Positions 10,345-19,674 of a stretch of DNA of 24,454 nt are shown here, piece by piece; within the stretch, counting starts at the first letter, position 1, and the number at the start of each line of letters is the position of its first letter. Below the pieces are notes generated by a model that worked only from the letters and a program-made list of their open reading frames with translations, did not search any database and was not told where the DNA came from. This DNA comes from Tubiluchus corallicola (lineage: Eukaryota; Priapulida; Priapulimorpha; Priapulimorphida; Tubiluchidae). Location: the NCBI GenBank assembly GCA_030141605.1, contig JAQGDQ010002473.1:1-24454 (forward strand). Direction: 5' to 3'. The translations under genes were made by a program, and so were the position numbers.

Positions 10345-10440
10345 AACACATTTTATTTTTTGACTAAATAAGTAATGCAAAAGCACTACATTTAGCTATA
10401 ATTTTTAGAATGTGCATAGTAAAATATTAAATATGATAAA

Positions 10441-11421
10441 ATGTTAGCCGCAATAACAGGAATAAGTGCATACGTGCCTGAGTACGTTTTAACAAACCAA
10501 GAATTAGAACAAATTGTAGCCACATCAGACGAGTGGATAACGACAAGAACAGGAATAAAAGAAAGAAGAATATTAAAAGGAGAAATGCAAGGCTCTTCAG
10601 TAATGGGAGCAGAAGCTGTAAAGAAATTATTAGAGAAAACTAATACAGATCCCCAAACAATAGACTTGATTATTTGCAGTACTGTTACCCCAGATATGGT
10701 TTTTCCTGCTACTGCCAACATTATTTCTCATAAAGCTAATCTAAATAATGCTTTTGGCTTTGACATGAACGCCGCTTGTTCGGGCTTTATTTATGCTCTT
10801 GTTACTGGCTCTCAATATATAGAAACAGGTAAATATAAAAAAGTAATTGTTGTAGGAGCAGACAAAATGTCTTCAATAGTAGACTATTCTGATAGGTCTA
10901 CATGTATTTTGTTCGGTGATGGTGCTGGCGCTGTGTTATTAGAACCCAATTTTGAAAACAATGGCATAATAGACTCCATATCAAAATCTGATGGGGCAGG
11001 AGGGCCATATTTGCATATGAAAGCAGGAGGAAGCCAAAAACCCGCCTCACATCAAACTGTTGATGCTAAGGAACACTATCTGTATCAAGAGGGAAATACA
11101 GTTTTTAAAACAGCAATTTTAAAAATGGCAGATATTGCAGAAGAAATAGCTAAAAAGAACAACCTAACCAATAATGATATAGACTGGCTTATTTCACATC
11201 AAGCCAATAAAAGAATAATATCGGCAGCAGTAGATAGATTGGGAATAAACGAAAAAAAATCGTTATATTCCATTGAAAAATATGGAAACACAACGTCAGC
11301 AAGCATTCCATTAACGATTTGTATGCATGAAGATAAATTAAAAAAAGGACATAAAATAATACTTTCTGCTTTTGGTGGAGGTTTTACATGGGGATCCGTA
11401 TACTTAAAATGGGCAGTATAA
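10441..11421 (+). CDS. fabH: Beta-ketoacyl-ACP synthase III
   Basis: FabH starts fatty-acid synthesis by condensing an acyl-CoA primer with malonyl-ACP in the cytoplasm. The gene is intact at 326 residues, a normal length. The catalytic triad is visible: Cys113 in NAACSGF, His253 in ISHQANKRI and Asn283 in YGNTTSAS. Glycine-rich FGDGAGAV and the C-terminal FGGGFTWGSVYLKW are also typical. The start ATG at 10441 gives the usual N-terminus. It lies with rpmF upstream and efp, accB and accC downstream on the same strand, a recurrent layout in Bacteroidota that couples lipid initiation with translation genes. In many other bacteria plsX sits just before fabH, but here the gap is too small for it. 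Confidence 0.95.
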   Translation: MLAAITGISAYVPEYVLTNQELEQIVATSDEWITTRTGIKERRILKGEMQGSSVMGAEAVKKLLEKTNTDPQTIDLIICSTVTPDMVFPATANIISHKANLNNAFGFDMNAACSGFIYALVTGSQYIETGKYKKVIVVGADKMSSIVDYSDRSTCILFGDGAGAVLLEPNFENNGIIDSISKSDGAGGPYLHMKAGGSQKPASHQTVDAKEHYLYQEGNTVFKTAILKMADIAEEIAKKNNLTNNDIDWLISHQANKRIISAAVDRLGINEKKSLYSIEKYGNTTSASIPLTICMHEDKLKKGHKIILSAFGGGFTWGSVYLKWAV

Positions 11422-11469
11422 TAGAAAAAGTTTTTATATAAGAAAACAAAGATATTTAATACTATAACT

Positions 11470-12036
11470 ATGGCAACGACAAGTGATTTTAGAAATGGAC
11501 TTTGCATAGAGTTTAATAACGATATTTACACTATTGTAGAGTTTCAGCATGTAAAACCAGGAAAGGGAGGAGCTTTTGTAAGAACAAAATTAAAAAGCCT
11601 TAATACAGGAAAAGTGATAGAAAACACTTTTAATGCAGGTGTAAAAGTTACAACAGCACGCATAGAAACTCGCCCACATCAGTTTTTATACAAGGATGAT
11701 CTTGGGTATCACTTTATGGATGCGTCTACATTCGATCAAATCATTCTTCAAGAAGAACAGGTATTAGAGCCCTCTTTGCTCAAAGAAGGACAGGAAGTGA
11801 GTATAGTGGTGCATGCCGAAACAGAGAAAATACTAAGATGTGAGCTTCCTCCTTTTGTAGAACTGAAAATAACATACGCCGAGCCAGGAGTAAAAGGAGA
11901 TACGGCTACTAATGCAACTAAAACAGCTAAATTAGAAACAAATGCAGAAATACAAGTCCCTTTGTTTATTAATGAAGGAGATATAATAAAAATAGACACA
12001 AGAACAAAACAATATTCTGAAAGAGTTAGAAAGTAA
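11470..12036 (+). CDS. efp: Translation elongation factor P
   Basis: EF-P relieves ribosomes stalled at consecutive prolines. The gene encodes 188 residues, a normal length, with the three beta-barrel domains of the family. The N-terminal KOW-like domain carries the tip loop KPGKGGAF with Lys32 at the position that is modified in several bacteria; no modifying enzyme is encoded in this window. The middle domain shows FLYKDDLGYHFMD. The C-terminal domain contains the signature EPGVKGDTATNATKTAKLETN and ends TRTKQYSERVRK. It sits 48 bp after fabH and 21 bp before accB on the same strand, consistent with one transcription unit. Confidence 0.95.
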   Translation: MATTSDFRNGLCIEFNNDIYTIVEFQHVKPGKGGAFVRTKLKSLNTGKVIENTFNAGVKVTTARIETRPHQFLYKDDLGYHFMDASTFDQIILQEEQVLEPSLLKEGQEVSIVVHAETEKILRCELPPFVELKITYAEPGVKGDTATNATKTAKLETNAEIQVPLFINEGDIIKIDTRTKQYSERVRK

Positions 12037-12057
12037 ATAATTTAATTTTCATTTGAT

Positions 12058-12531
12058 ATGAACACAAAGGACATCAAAGACCTTATAAGTTTTATTGCAA
12101 AGGCTAAGCTAGACGTAGTAAACATTGAAACAAAAGACATCAAGTTGAGTGTTAGAAAAACACCTAAACAGGTGGTAGCAAAAACTCAAAAACTTGTAGA
12201 TACCGTGCCTCTTTCTATTGAAAATAGTACGGTTCCACAAGCAGCAGTTGCCCAATCGTCGACTTCCACTCCTTCAAGTGATGAAGAAAAATATGAGAAA
12301 ATAAAATCTCCTATGATTGGCACTTTTTATGCTGCACCTAATCCAGAATCACCTCCATTTGTAAAAGTTGGTGATGTTATAGAAAAAGGACAGACCGTTT
12401 GTGTTGTTGAAGCTATGAAACTATTTAATGACATAGAATCAGACGCGGCAGGTAGAGTCGTCAAAATATTAGTAGACAATGCGACACCTGTAGAATTTGA
12501 TCAACCATTGATACTCGTTGAGCCAGCATAG
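12058..12531 (+). CDS. accB: Biotin carboxyl carrier protein of acetyl-CoA carboxylase
   Basis: AccB carries the biotin that shuttles carboxyl groups in the acetyl-CoA carboxylase complex, the first committed step of fatty-acid synthesis. It is 157 residues long. The N-terminal helical part (about 1-40) is followed by a flexible linker rich in A, S, T and P (about 55-75) and a C-terminal biotinyl domain starting at KIKSPMIGTFY. The biotin-accepting lysine is Lys121 in VEAMKLFNDIE. The gene lies 21 bp after efp and 33 bp before accC, which encodes its partner enzyme. Intact and confidently identified. Confidence 0.95.
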   Translation: MNTKDIKDLISFIAKAKLDVVNIETKDIKLSVRKTPKQVVAKTQKLVDTVPLSIENSTVPQAAVAQSSTSTPSSDEEKYEKIKSPMIGTFYAAPNPESPPFVKVGDVIEKGQTVCVVEAMKLFNDIESDAAGRVVKILVDNATPVEFDQPLILVEPA

Positions 12532-12564
12532 TACATTTTTCAAACAAAACAAAACTATACAACT

Positions 12565-13919
12565 GTGTTTAAAAAAATACTGATAGCTAATAGAGGAGAA
12601 ATAGCTCTAAGAATAATAAGGACCTGTAAGGAAATGGGAATAAAAACTGTGGCAGTATATTCTACAGCAGACAGAGAGAGCCTTCATGTCAAATTTGCCG
12701 ATGAAGCTGTGTGTATAGGTCCCCCCCCTACAGGACAATCTTACATTAAGTTTTCCAATCTAATTGCATCAGCCCAAGTAACCAATGCTGACGCAATACA
12801 TCCAGGATATGGCTTCTTATCAGAGAACGCAGAGTTTTCAAAAGTTTGTGCTGATCATGACATTAAGTTTATAGGAGCTAGCGCTCAAATGATTGCGTCA
12901 GTAGGGGATAAAGCCGCTGCCAAAGAGACCATGAAAAAAGCAGGAGTACCCACCATTCCCGGATCAGATGGAGTATTAACATCTGCAAAAAAAGGACTTA
13001 AAATAGCCAATAAAGTAGGGTATCCCGTAATACTTAAAGCTACCGCAGGAGGAGGAGGACGAGGTATGAGAATGGTTACGAATGATGCAGAATTTAAGAA
13101 AGCGTGGGACTCTGCAAGAATTGAAGCAGAATCAATTTTTGGGAATGAAGAACTTTATTTGGAAAAATTCATAGAGGAGCCTAGACACATAGAAATACAG
13201 ATAATGGGTGACAGGACAGGCAAAGCGTGCCATCTATCAGAGCGAGACTGTTCCATTCAACGAAGGCATCAAAAACTGGTAGAGGAAGCACCATCGCCTA
13301 TACTTGATGATAAATTACGAGAGGCAATGGGAAATGCGGCAATAAAAGTGGCAGAAACAGTAAAATATGAAGGTGCAGGAACAGTAGAGTTTTTAGTAGA
13401 TAAATATGGGAAGTTTTACTTTATGGAAATGAACACAAGAATACAAGTAGAGCATCCCGTAACAGAGCAAGCAATAGGCTACTTTGATTTGATCGAAGAA
13501 CAAATAAGAATAGCAGCAGGGGAGTTGATTTCAGGAAAAAATTACTACCCCAAAGCATGCTCTATGGAGTGTAGAATTAATGCAGAAGACCCCGCCCATG
13601 ATTTTAGACCATCACCAGGAAAAATTACTACTTTGCATATTCCGGGAGGACTAGGAGTAAGAGTAGATACCATCTATATTCTGGTTATACTATACCCCCT
13701 AGTTATGATAGTATGGTAGCTAAGCTGATTGTTACTGCCCCAACGCGAATGGCATGTATTTTAAGAATGAAACGCGCATTAGAAGAGTTCTACATAGAAG
13801 GTATAAAGACGACTATCCCTTTCCACCTTAAACTAATGGAAAATGAAGAATTTAGAAAAGGCAAGTTTACCACAAAATTTTTAGAAACATTTGACTTTTC
13901 TTCAATAGAGGAAGAATAA
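12565..13919 (+). CDS. accC: Acetyl-CoA carboxylase, biotin carboxylase subunit (one frameshift)
   Basis: AccC uses ATP and bicarbonate to carboxylate biotin on AccB. The start is a GTG at 12565 ([17 protein letters not shown]), the conserved N-terminus, and no ATG is nearby. ATP-grasp features are clear: the glycine loop [48 protein letters not shown] and [13 protein letters not shown]. The frame breaks near 13670. The first frame ends ..[14 protein letters not shown].., whereas adding one C in the CC at 13670-13671 gives [19 protein letters not shown] running straight into [10 protein letters not shown] in the next frame. The whole would be about 451 residues, the family norm. AccC is essential in almost all bacteria, so a true knock-out is unlikely and a sequencing error is the simplest reading. 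Confidence 0.93.
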
Positions 13920-14017
13920 CTTAGTTTAAATATCGCATTGACATTAGTTATAAGCCTTAAGTACGCTAATTTATTTTTATAGAGCATTGATTTATCTAAT
14001 TGCTAATTCTATATACA

Positions 14018-15247
14018 ATGAAAAAAAGCTATTGTTTCCTTTTGTTACTCTTCTTCACTTATTACTCTTATGCTCAAAAAGGCTCTCTATATGGAGGATA
14101 TGCAGATAGAGAGTTTTTGGGAATTCCATATTATACTTATGGTAAAGGCTTAGGTATGACCACCCCTGACAGTGCCTATCAAATGAACATTCGCTTTAGA
14201 ATGCAAAATAGGGCACAAGTAACTATGCAAGAAAAAGAGATAATTGATGCCAGTGCACTTGTGAGGCGGTTGAGATTGAGGTTGGATGGATTTGTATATT
14301 CTCCTCAGCTTATATATGTTATTCAGCTATCATTTGCCACCAATGATGTAGGTGATGCCGTTGCAGCTAAAAATGTAAACATTATTAGAGATGCCATTAT
14401 CTTTTATAAGCCTAACAAGCATTGGACGTTTGGGTTTGGGCAAACAAAGCTACCGGGTAATAGACAAAGAGTTAATTCTTCTGGTGCATTGCAACTGCCT
14501 GACCGCTCCATAGCAAATTCTACTTTTAATATTGACAGAGATTTTGGGGCACAAGTCTATTATGCAAACCTTACAAAAAATAACTTTGGATTTATATTAA
14601 AGACGGCACTTTCAACAGGAAAAGGAAGAAATTGGACATCTTTTGTTGGAGATGGATGTTCTTATACGGGTAGGGTAGAACTATTTCCATTTGGAAGTTT
14701 TAAAAACAATGGAGTTTATTTTGAAGGTGATTTGGAACGCGAACAAAAACCAAAATTAATGATTGCAGGAACATACTCCCAAAACATAAATGCTATTAGA
14801 ACCCTTGGACAGAGAGGAGAACTGTTGTATCAGTCACGGAATATTAACTCTATTTTTTTTGATGCAATACTAAAATATAAAGGGTTAGCAGTAATGTTAG
14901 ATTATATGATGAGAGAATCGCAAAACCCAATTACAGTAAGTGAACAAAATTCAGATGATGAAGAAAAATATGTAATGACAGGCAGTGGAACTAATGTTCA
15001 GTTAAGTTATAATTTTGTAAATAATTACGAAATTGTAACCAGATATTCAAACGTAACGCCTCATAAAGACATTTGGGATTTAGAACCCAATATGGTAACA
15101 CAATATACCATAGGAGCAAACAAGTATTTGAGGGGGCATAATGTGAAGCTTCAATTTGATGCCACGTATAATATAGAAAAAAACCAAAGAAATCACAATT
15201 CTTCTGATAGTTGGATTTTTCGCATTCAAGTAGAACTTGGAATATAG
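14018..15247 (+). CDS. Porin O/P-type outer-membrane protein
   Basis: This protein of 409 residues has a signal peptide MKKSYCFLLLLFFTYYSYA ending before QKGSLYGG. I chose the ATG at 14018 rather than an in-frame upstream one at 14000 because it starts the signal peptide. After it come alternating beta strands typical of the porin O/P family (phosphate-selective porin-like): YQMNIRFRMQNRAQVTM, RRLRLRLDGFVYSPQLIYVIQLSF, KHWTFGFGQTKLPGNRQR and DRDFGAQVYY. It ends in a strand WIFRIQVELGI, as expected for a barrel inserted in the outer membrane. The substrate cannot be told from sequence; phosphate or another small anion is only a family guess. It is separated from accC by about 100 bp. Confidence 0.8.
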   Translation: MKKSYCFLLLLFFTYYSYAQKGSLYGGYADREFLGIPYYTYGKGLGMTTPDSAYQMNIRFRMQNRAQVTMQEKEIIDASALVRRLRLRLDGFVYSPQLIYVIQLSFATNDVGDAVAAKNVNIIRDAIIFYKPNKHWTFGFGQTKLPGNRQRVNSSGALQLPDRSIANSTFNIDRDFGAQVYYANLTKNNFGFILKTALSTGKGRNWTSFVGDGCSYTGRVELFPFGSFKNNGVYFEGDLEREQKPKLMIAGTYSQNINAIRTLGQRGELLYQSRNINSIFFDAILKYKGLAVMLDYMMRESQNPITVSEQNSDDEEKYVMTGSGTNVQLSYNFVNNYEIVTRYSNVTPHKDIWDLEPNMVTQYTIGANKYLRGHNVKLQFDATYNIEKNQRNHNSSDSWIFRIQVELGI

Positions 15248-15301
15248 CATTGTCAATGTTAGAAATATTTCTTCCTTTTGGCATATAGTTAAATGCTAAA
15301 A

Positions 15302-15347
15302 GTGACACGTTTGTTTTAAATATCCAAAAAACATGTCATTTTGTCAC
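15302..15347 (+). repeat. TGTCA direct and inverted repeats upstream of dnaK
   Basis: TGTCA occurs twice 8 bp apart (15334-15338 and 15342-15346), within TGTCATTTTGTCAC. A GTGACA at 15302-15307 forms an inverted repeat with TGTCAC at 15342-15347. Such spaced half-sites upstream of a promoter look like binding sites for a transcription factor or sigma54 activator. This is an inference from pattern and position only. Confidence 0.4.
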
Positions 15348-15358
15348 AACAATTAATC

Positions 15359-15376
15359 TTGGCATAGGCATTGATA
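15359..15376 (+). promoter_or_regulatory. dnaK: Sigma54-like -24/-12 element upstream of dnaK
   Basis: TTGGCA at 15359-15364 and TTGATA at 15371-15376 place GG and GA exactly 12 bp apart. This is the spacing of a sigma54 promoter (GG at -24, GC at -12), with GA in place of the usual GC. Transcription would begin near 15386, leaving a leader of about 44 nt before dnaK. The TGTCA repeats lie just upstream. The deviation at -12 makes the assignment uncertain; a dedicated heat-shock promoter is the alternative. Confidence 0.45.
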
Positions 15377-15429
15377 ATACTTACTATAAAATAGTTGAAC
15401 AAAAATATAAAAGAATAAAAAATCAAATT

Positions 15430-17337
15430 ATGGGAAAAATTATAGGAATAGACTTAGGTACCACTAACTCGTGTGTAGCTGTTATGGAAGGAAATGAACC
15501 AGTCGTAATACCGAACAGTGAAGGAAGGAGAACAACACCTTCGGTAGTAGCGTTTCTTGACAAAGGAGAAAGAAAAGTAGGAGATCCTGCCAAAAGACAA
15601 GCCATTACCAACCCTAAAAAAACTATAAGCTCTGTTAAAAGATTTATGGGAAAGCGATATTCTGAAGTAACAGAAGAACGCAAACATACTTCTTATGCTA
15701 TAGAAAAAGGGAGTAATGACACTGTAAGAATTCGTATAGACGACAGACTGTACACTGCACAAGAAATTTCTGCTATGATATTACAAAAAATGAAAACTAC
15801 AGCAGAAGAGTTTTTAGGTACAACAGTAAAAGAAGCAGTAGTTACTGTACCTGCGTATTTTAACGACGCAGAAAGGCAAGCCACTAAAGAGGCAGGTCAA
15901 ATAGCAGGATTGGAAGTGAAAAGAATTATCAATGAGCCAACGGCTGCAGCACTTGCATACGGATTGGACAAAAAACACAAAGACCTAAAAATTGCAGTGT
16001 ATGATTTAGGAGGTGGAACATTTGATATCTCCATATTAGAATTGGGAGAAGGTGTATTTGAAGTGAAATCTACTAATGGAGATGTGCATTTGGGAGGAGA
16101 CGATTTTGATTCTACCATCATTGATTGGCTTGCAGATGAATTTCAAAAGGATGAAGGAATAGACTTAAGAAAAGATCCTATGGCGTTGCAGCGTTTGAAA
16201 GAAGCAGCAGAAAAAGCTAAAATAGAGCTTTCAAGTTCTTCTACAACAGAAATCAACTTACCATATGTGATGCCAGTAGATGGAGTTCCAAAACACCTTG
16301 TGAAAAAACTTTCAAGAGCAAAATTTGAGCAATTAACGCACAATTTAGTACAAAGAACAATTGAACCTTGTAAAAAAGCGTTGCAAGATGCAGGCTTGAC
16401 AAAACAAGAGATAGATGAAGTGATTTTAGTAGGAGGATCAACAAGAATACCGAAAATTCAAGAAGAAGTTGAAAAATTCTTTGGAAAACGACCCTCAAAA
16501 GGAGTAAACCCTGATGAAGTGGTAGCTATCGGTTCTTCAATTCAAGGAGGAGTTCTTACAGGAGAGGTGAAAGATGTGTTACTCCTTGACGTTACTCCAC
16601 TCTCTTTGGGAATAGAAACATTAGGCTCTGTGTTTACTAAATTAATAGAATCAAACACAACCATTCCAACGAGGAAATCTGAAGTGTTTTCTACTGCTGT
16701 TGATAGCCAGCCGTCAGTAGAGATTCATGTATTGCAAGGGGAAAGACCTATGGCAAAAGATAATAGAACAATAGGACGGTTTCATTTAGATGGAATTCCG
16801 CCTGCCCCAAGGGGAGTTCCTAAAATAGAAGTAGTATTTGATATTGATGCTAGTGGAATATTGAATGTGTCGGCAAAAGATCAAGGTACAGGTAAGGAGC
16901 AGCGAATACGCATAGAAGCTTCTTCAGGGTTGACAGAGGAGGAAATTGAAAAGATGAAAAAAGAAGCAGAGGCTAACGCAGAAGCTGATAAAGGAGAAAG
17001 AGAAAAAATAGATAAATTGAATGCAGCAGACTCGCTTATTTTCCAAACAGAAAAACAACTAAAAGAGTTTGGAGATAAAATTTCTGAAAATAACAAAGCA
17101 AATGTAGAAAAAGCTTTAGAGCAATTGAAGACAGCATTTCAGGCAAAAGATGTCTCTGCTATTGATGCGGCAACAGAACAGCTAAATAGCTCTTGGCAAG
17201 CTGCTTCGCAAGAAATGTATGCTGCTGGTGCAGGTGGAAATGCTCAGCAAGAGTCATCACAACAGCAGCCGGAAGGAGGAGAAGAGAAAAAGAGCGGTGA
17301 AGATGTTGCAGATGTAGATTATGAAGAAGTAAAGTAA
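15430..17337 (+). CDS. dnaK: Chaperone DnaK (Hsp70)
   Basis: DnaK is the ATP-driven Hsp70 chaperone that binds unfolded proteins with DnaJ and GrpE, neither of which is encoded here. It is intact at 635 residues. The ATPase domain shows [17 protein letters not shown] at the N-terminus, [34 protein letters not shown] and [14 protein letters not shown], and [14 protein letters not shown]. The linker [15 protein letters not shown] joins the substrate-binding domain. The lid is followed by a tail rich in Q, G and E, ending ADVDYEEVK, as in other Gram-negative DnaK proteins. It stands as a single gene with a special-looking promoter upstream and a strong terminator downstream, so it is probably transcribed alone and induced by heat or stress. 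Confidence 0.97.
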   Translation: MGKIIGIDLGTTNSCVAVMEGNEPVVIPNSEGRRTTPSVVAFLDKGERKVGDPAKRQAITNPKKTISSVKRFMGKRYSEVTEERKHTSYAIEKGSNDTVRIRIDDRLYTAQEISAMILQKMKTTAEEFLGTTVKEAVVTVPAYFNDAERQATKEAGQIAGLEVKRIINEPTAAALAYGLDKKHKDLKIAVYDLGGGTFDISILELGEGVFEVKSTNGDVHLGGDDFDSTIIDWLADEFQKDEGIDLRKDPMALQRLKEAAEKAKIELSSSSTTEINLPYVMPVDGVPKHLVKKLSRAKFEQLTHNLVQRTIEPCKKALQDAGLTKQEIDEVILVGGSTRIPKIQEEVEKFFGKRPSKGVNPDEVVAIGSSIQGGVLTGEVKDVLLLDVTPLSLGIETLGSVFTKLIESNTTIPTRKSEVFSTAVDSQPSVEIHVLQGERPMAKDNRTIGRFHLDGIPPAPRGVPKIEVVFDIDASGILNVSAKDQGTGKEQRIRIEASSGLTEEEIEKMKKEAEANAEADKGEREKIDKLNAADSLIFQTEKQLKEFGDKISENNKANVEKALEQLKTAFQAKDVSAIDAATEQLNSSWQAASQEMYAAGAGGNAQQESSQQQPEGGEEKKSGEDVADVDYEEVK

Positions 17338-17378
17338 GCTTTGTTATACAGTTTGCTTATTTAGTTTAAAAAATTGTT

Positions 17379-17430
17379 AGCAATAAAGGAGGGGATTATT
17401 AAAGTTTTTCTCTCTTTTATTGCTTTTTTT
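17379..17430 (+). terminator. Rho-independent terminator after dnaK
   Basis: The left arm 17379-17395 pairs with the right arm 17408-17424 over 17 bp (14 Watson-Crick and three G-U), leaving a 12-nt loop. The first nine pairs, AGCAATAAA with TTTATTGCT, are perfect. A run of T at 17424-17430 follows directly. It lies 41 bp after the dnaK stop and ends the transcript. Confidence 0.85.
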
Positions 17431-17444
17431 ATAAACATACGTTT

Positions 17445-17456
17445 CCTTTGCAAAGG
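17445..17456. repeat. Perfect 12-bp palindrome CCTTTGCAAAGG
   Basis: A perfect inverted repeat lies 21 bp before the nrnA start and after the dnaK terminator. Its position fits an operator for the nrnA-like gene, but a 12-bp palindrome can occur by chance and I recognise no known factor for it. Confidence 0.3.
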
Positions 17457-17477
17457 TTATATTGATTGCATTTGAAT

Positions 17478-18497
17478 ATGAATGATAATAATATATTAAG
17501 CTTGTGTGAGTTACTATCGACACCCAAAAATAGTAATTACAACACATTACAAGCCTGATGCAGACGCCTTGGGCTCTTCTTTAGCCTTAGCAGGCATTTT
17601 AATAGCAGATAAACACGAAGTAACAGTTATTGTACCATCTGGATATCCTGAGTTTTTGTCTTGGATGAAAGGAAACGAAAAGGTAATAGTTGCTGACGAG
17701 AAGAATGAAAAAGATATAGACAGCTATTTTGCTAAAGCAGATGTGCTTTTTTGCTTGGATTTTAACGGGCTTAATAGGCTGAATATTTTAGAAGATTTTG
17801 CCCGAAAATCAAAGGCAACTAGGGTTTTAATAGACCATCATGTTAACCCTGAAAACTTTGCCAATATAATGTTTTCAGACCCTTCAAAATCGTCTACTTG
17901 TGAATATTTATATGAGATAGTAAAAGCAATGGGCTATGAAAAGTACATAAACAAAGATATAGCAGAGGCATTCTATTCTGGTATAATGACAGATACAGGG
18001 CAGTTTAAGCACTCTAATAGCTCAAAAAGTGCTTATTTAACCTCTATAGCTCTTATGGATTTGGGGGCAGATGTCTCTAGTGTCGCTAATAGAATTTATG
18101 ATTGTAACTCTATAAATAGACTTAAGTTTGTAGGGCATGCTCTTAACCATTGTTTAAACATATTGAAAGGCTACAAAGTGGCCTATTTTTTCTATCTAAA
18201 AATGACTTTGCCAAATTTGCACTAAAACCTGGAGATACAGAGGGATTGGTTAATTATGCTTTGTCGATTAAAGGCGTTCAAGTTGCTGCCTTGATTACAG
18301 ACAAACCTAAAGAGGGAGTAAGAATGTCTTTTCGCTCTAAAGGCAATTTTTCTGTTGCCGAATTTGCCAGTAAATATTTTAATGGAGGAGGACATGTTAA
18401 CGCATCAGGAGCAGCGTCCAGCCTACCTTTGTCTGAAACTGTAAAAAAATTTGAAGAGCTAATAAAAAGCTATTCGGAGTTAAAAGTTGCAGATTGA
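17478..18497 (+). CDS. nrnA: DHH-family phosphoesterase, NrnA-like (two frameshifts)
   Basis: NrnA-type enzymes hydrolyse nano-RNA and pAp with manganese in the cytoplasm. The DHH motifs are plain: HYKPDADALGSSLALAG, CLDFN, IDHHVNP, and SGIMTDTGQFKHSN. The DHHA1 part has GGGHVNASGAA near the end. I take the ATG at 17478 (MNDNNILSLCELLSTPK), not the downstream GTG at 17506, because it gives the family N-terminus. The frame then changes at the A run 17526-17530 (one extra or two missing). It changes again near 18193, where one T seems lost: ..KVAYFF in the first frame and LSKNDFAKFALKPGDTEG in the next. Total length would be about 339 residues, the usual size. The gene converges on menC 25 bp away. 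Confidence 0.87.
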
Positions 18498-18522
18498 AAC
18501 TATATTTTTAGCGCTTAGCAAC

Positions 18523-19617
18523 TTATTCGCCTATTACCTTAAAATCCCATTTTTTTCTATTATTATATGCCAAGTATCCATTCTTGACATATAGAGGCGA
18601 AGGAATGTTGTTGTGGTATAAGGCTCCAGTTCCAAGCCCTTGCGGTATTGTGATGTTATGTTTTGCAGTAAATTGAGCAATGGCGTTTAACCCAATGTTG
18701 CTCTCTAATGCAGAAGTGATCCACCAGTTAATTTTTTTTGTATTTGCTAATTCTATCCAATCTTCAGTAGCCCTTAACCCACCTATTAATGAAGGCTTTA
18801 AGACAATAAATTTTGGAGAGACGTAGGAGAGCAGCTTTTCTTTTTCTTCGTATCCATTAATGCCTATTAGCTCTTCATCCAATGCAATAGGGATAGCTGA
18901 TTTTTGGCAAATATATTTTAGTTTTTTTAAGTTTTTGCTCATAATGGGCTGCTCTATAGAATGAATATCATATGGTGCTAACTTATCAATAGTGTTCAGT
19001 GCATGTTTAGTATCAAATGCTCCATTAGCATCCAAACGTAAAGCAATTTGTTTATCAGAAAACTGCTCTCTTATTTGCCTTATTATTTCTATTTCTTCTT
19101 TTAGTTTAATTCCTCCTATTTTAATTTTTATACAAGAGAACCCTTGCTCTATTTTTTGCTCCAACTGTTTCTGCATAAATGATTTATTCCCCATCCAAAT
19201 TAGTCCATTAATAGGGATTTTTTTTTCTTTGAATACAAACGGTGTATCGTACAAAACTTGTTGTTGAGCGCTAAAATAGTCTAATAACGCTGTTTCTATA
19301 CCAAAGCGAATAGCAGGAAATTGTAGAGGAACTGTATCAATAACCCTCTTTATTTCATTGATTTTCAGGCTATTGTTGTTTAAAATTTCTTTAAGCATAT
19401 CACAACATTTTTTAAGAGTAGGCTCAAAAAGTGTTAAATTATCTATGCTCAATCCTTTAATAGGGGCACATTCTCCAATAGCTAATTTGTTGCAATTGTT
19501 ATCATAGATTTTGATAAACCAACAAGGCTTATTTTTCAGCACATCTCTTGATGTTTTAGCTTCAAATTTAAAATTTAGGATATATTTTTGGTATGTAACT
19601 TCTATCATTTTTTTCAT
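18523..19617 (-). CDS. menC: o-Succinylbenzoate synthase (menaquinone biosynthesis)
   Basis: This enolase-superfamily enzyme dehydrates SHCHC to o-succinylbenzoate in menaquinone synthesis. From the ATG at 19617 (MKKMIEVTYQK; MIEV at 19608 is also possible) it has 364 residues. The longer in-frame extension to 19680 overlaps the divergent queA start and is unlikely. Catalytic residues are all visible: the lysine pair Lys164/Lys166 in CIKIKIGG, metal ligands Asp196 (RLDANG), Glu222 (SIEQP) and Asp247 (ALDEE), and Lys274 (VLKPSLIGG). The family is catalytically diverse, so an N-acylamino-acid racemase or dipeptide epimerase activity cannot be excluded. A menaquinone role fits the ACIII operon in the same window, although no other men gene is seen here. 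Confidence 0.85.
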   Translation of the reverse strand: MKKMIEVTYQKYILNFKFEAKTSRDVLKNKPCWFIKIYDNNCNKLAIGECAPIKGLSIDNLTLFEPTLKKCCDMLKEILNNNSLKINEIKRVIDTVPLQFPAIRFGIETALLDYFSAQQQVLYDTPFVFKEKKIPINGLIWMGNKSFMQKQLEQKIEQGFSCIKIKIGGIKLKEEIEIIRQIREQFSDKQIALRLDANGAFDTKHALNTIDKLAPYDIHSIEQPIMSKNLKKLKYICQKSAIPIALDEELIGINGYEEKEKLLSYVSPKFIVLKPSLIGGLRATEDWIELANTKKINWWITSALESNIGLNAIAQFTAKHNITIPQGLGTGALYHNNIPSPLYVKNGYLAYNNRKKWDFKVIGE

Positions 19618-19631
19618 GTAAAATAAATATA

Positions 19632-19652
19632 CAAATTTATATATTATTTTTG
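19632..19652. promoter_or_regulatory. Overlapping divergent -7 boxes between menC and queA
   Basis: The 57-bp gap carries TATTTTTG (19645-19652, plus) and TAAATTTG (19639-19632, minus), both matching TAnnTTTG. They point towards queA and menC respectively. I see no convincing TTG at -33 for either, so this remains a weak call supported by the tight divergent arrangement. Confidence 0.3.
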
Positions 19653-19674
19653 TAATTGAAATTAAGTTTTGTTT

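Noticed and set aside
10031-10386. Minus-strand ORFs opposite DUF177 and rpmF
   Set aside because: Low-complexity shadows of the plus-strand genes rpmF and DUF177, with no independent support.
13937-13965. E. coli-type TTGACA promoter before the porin
   Set aside because: TTGACA is present, but Bacteroidota use a different consensus and there is no TATAAT-like box at a suitable distance; not supported.
17506-18225. nrnA start at the GTG on 17506
   Set aside because: An upstream ATG at 17478 in the neighbouring frame gives the typical N-terminus (LSLCELLSTPK), with one indel in the A run at 17526-17530.
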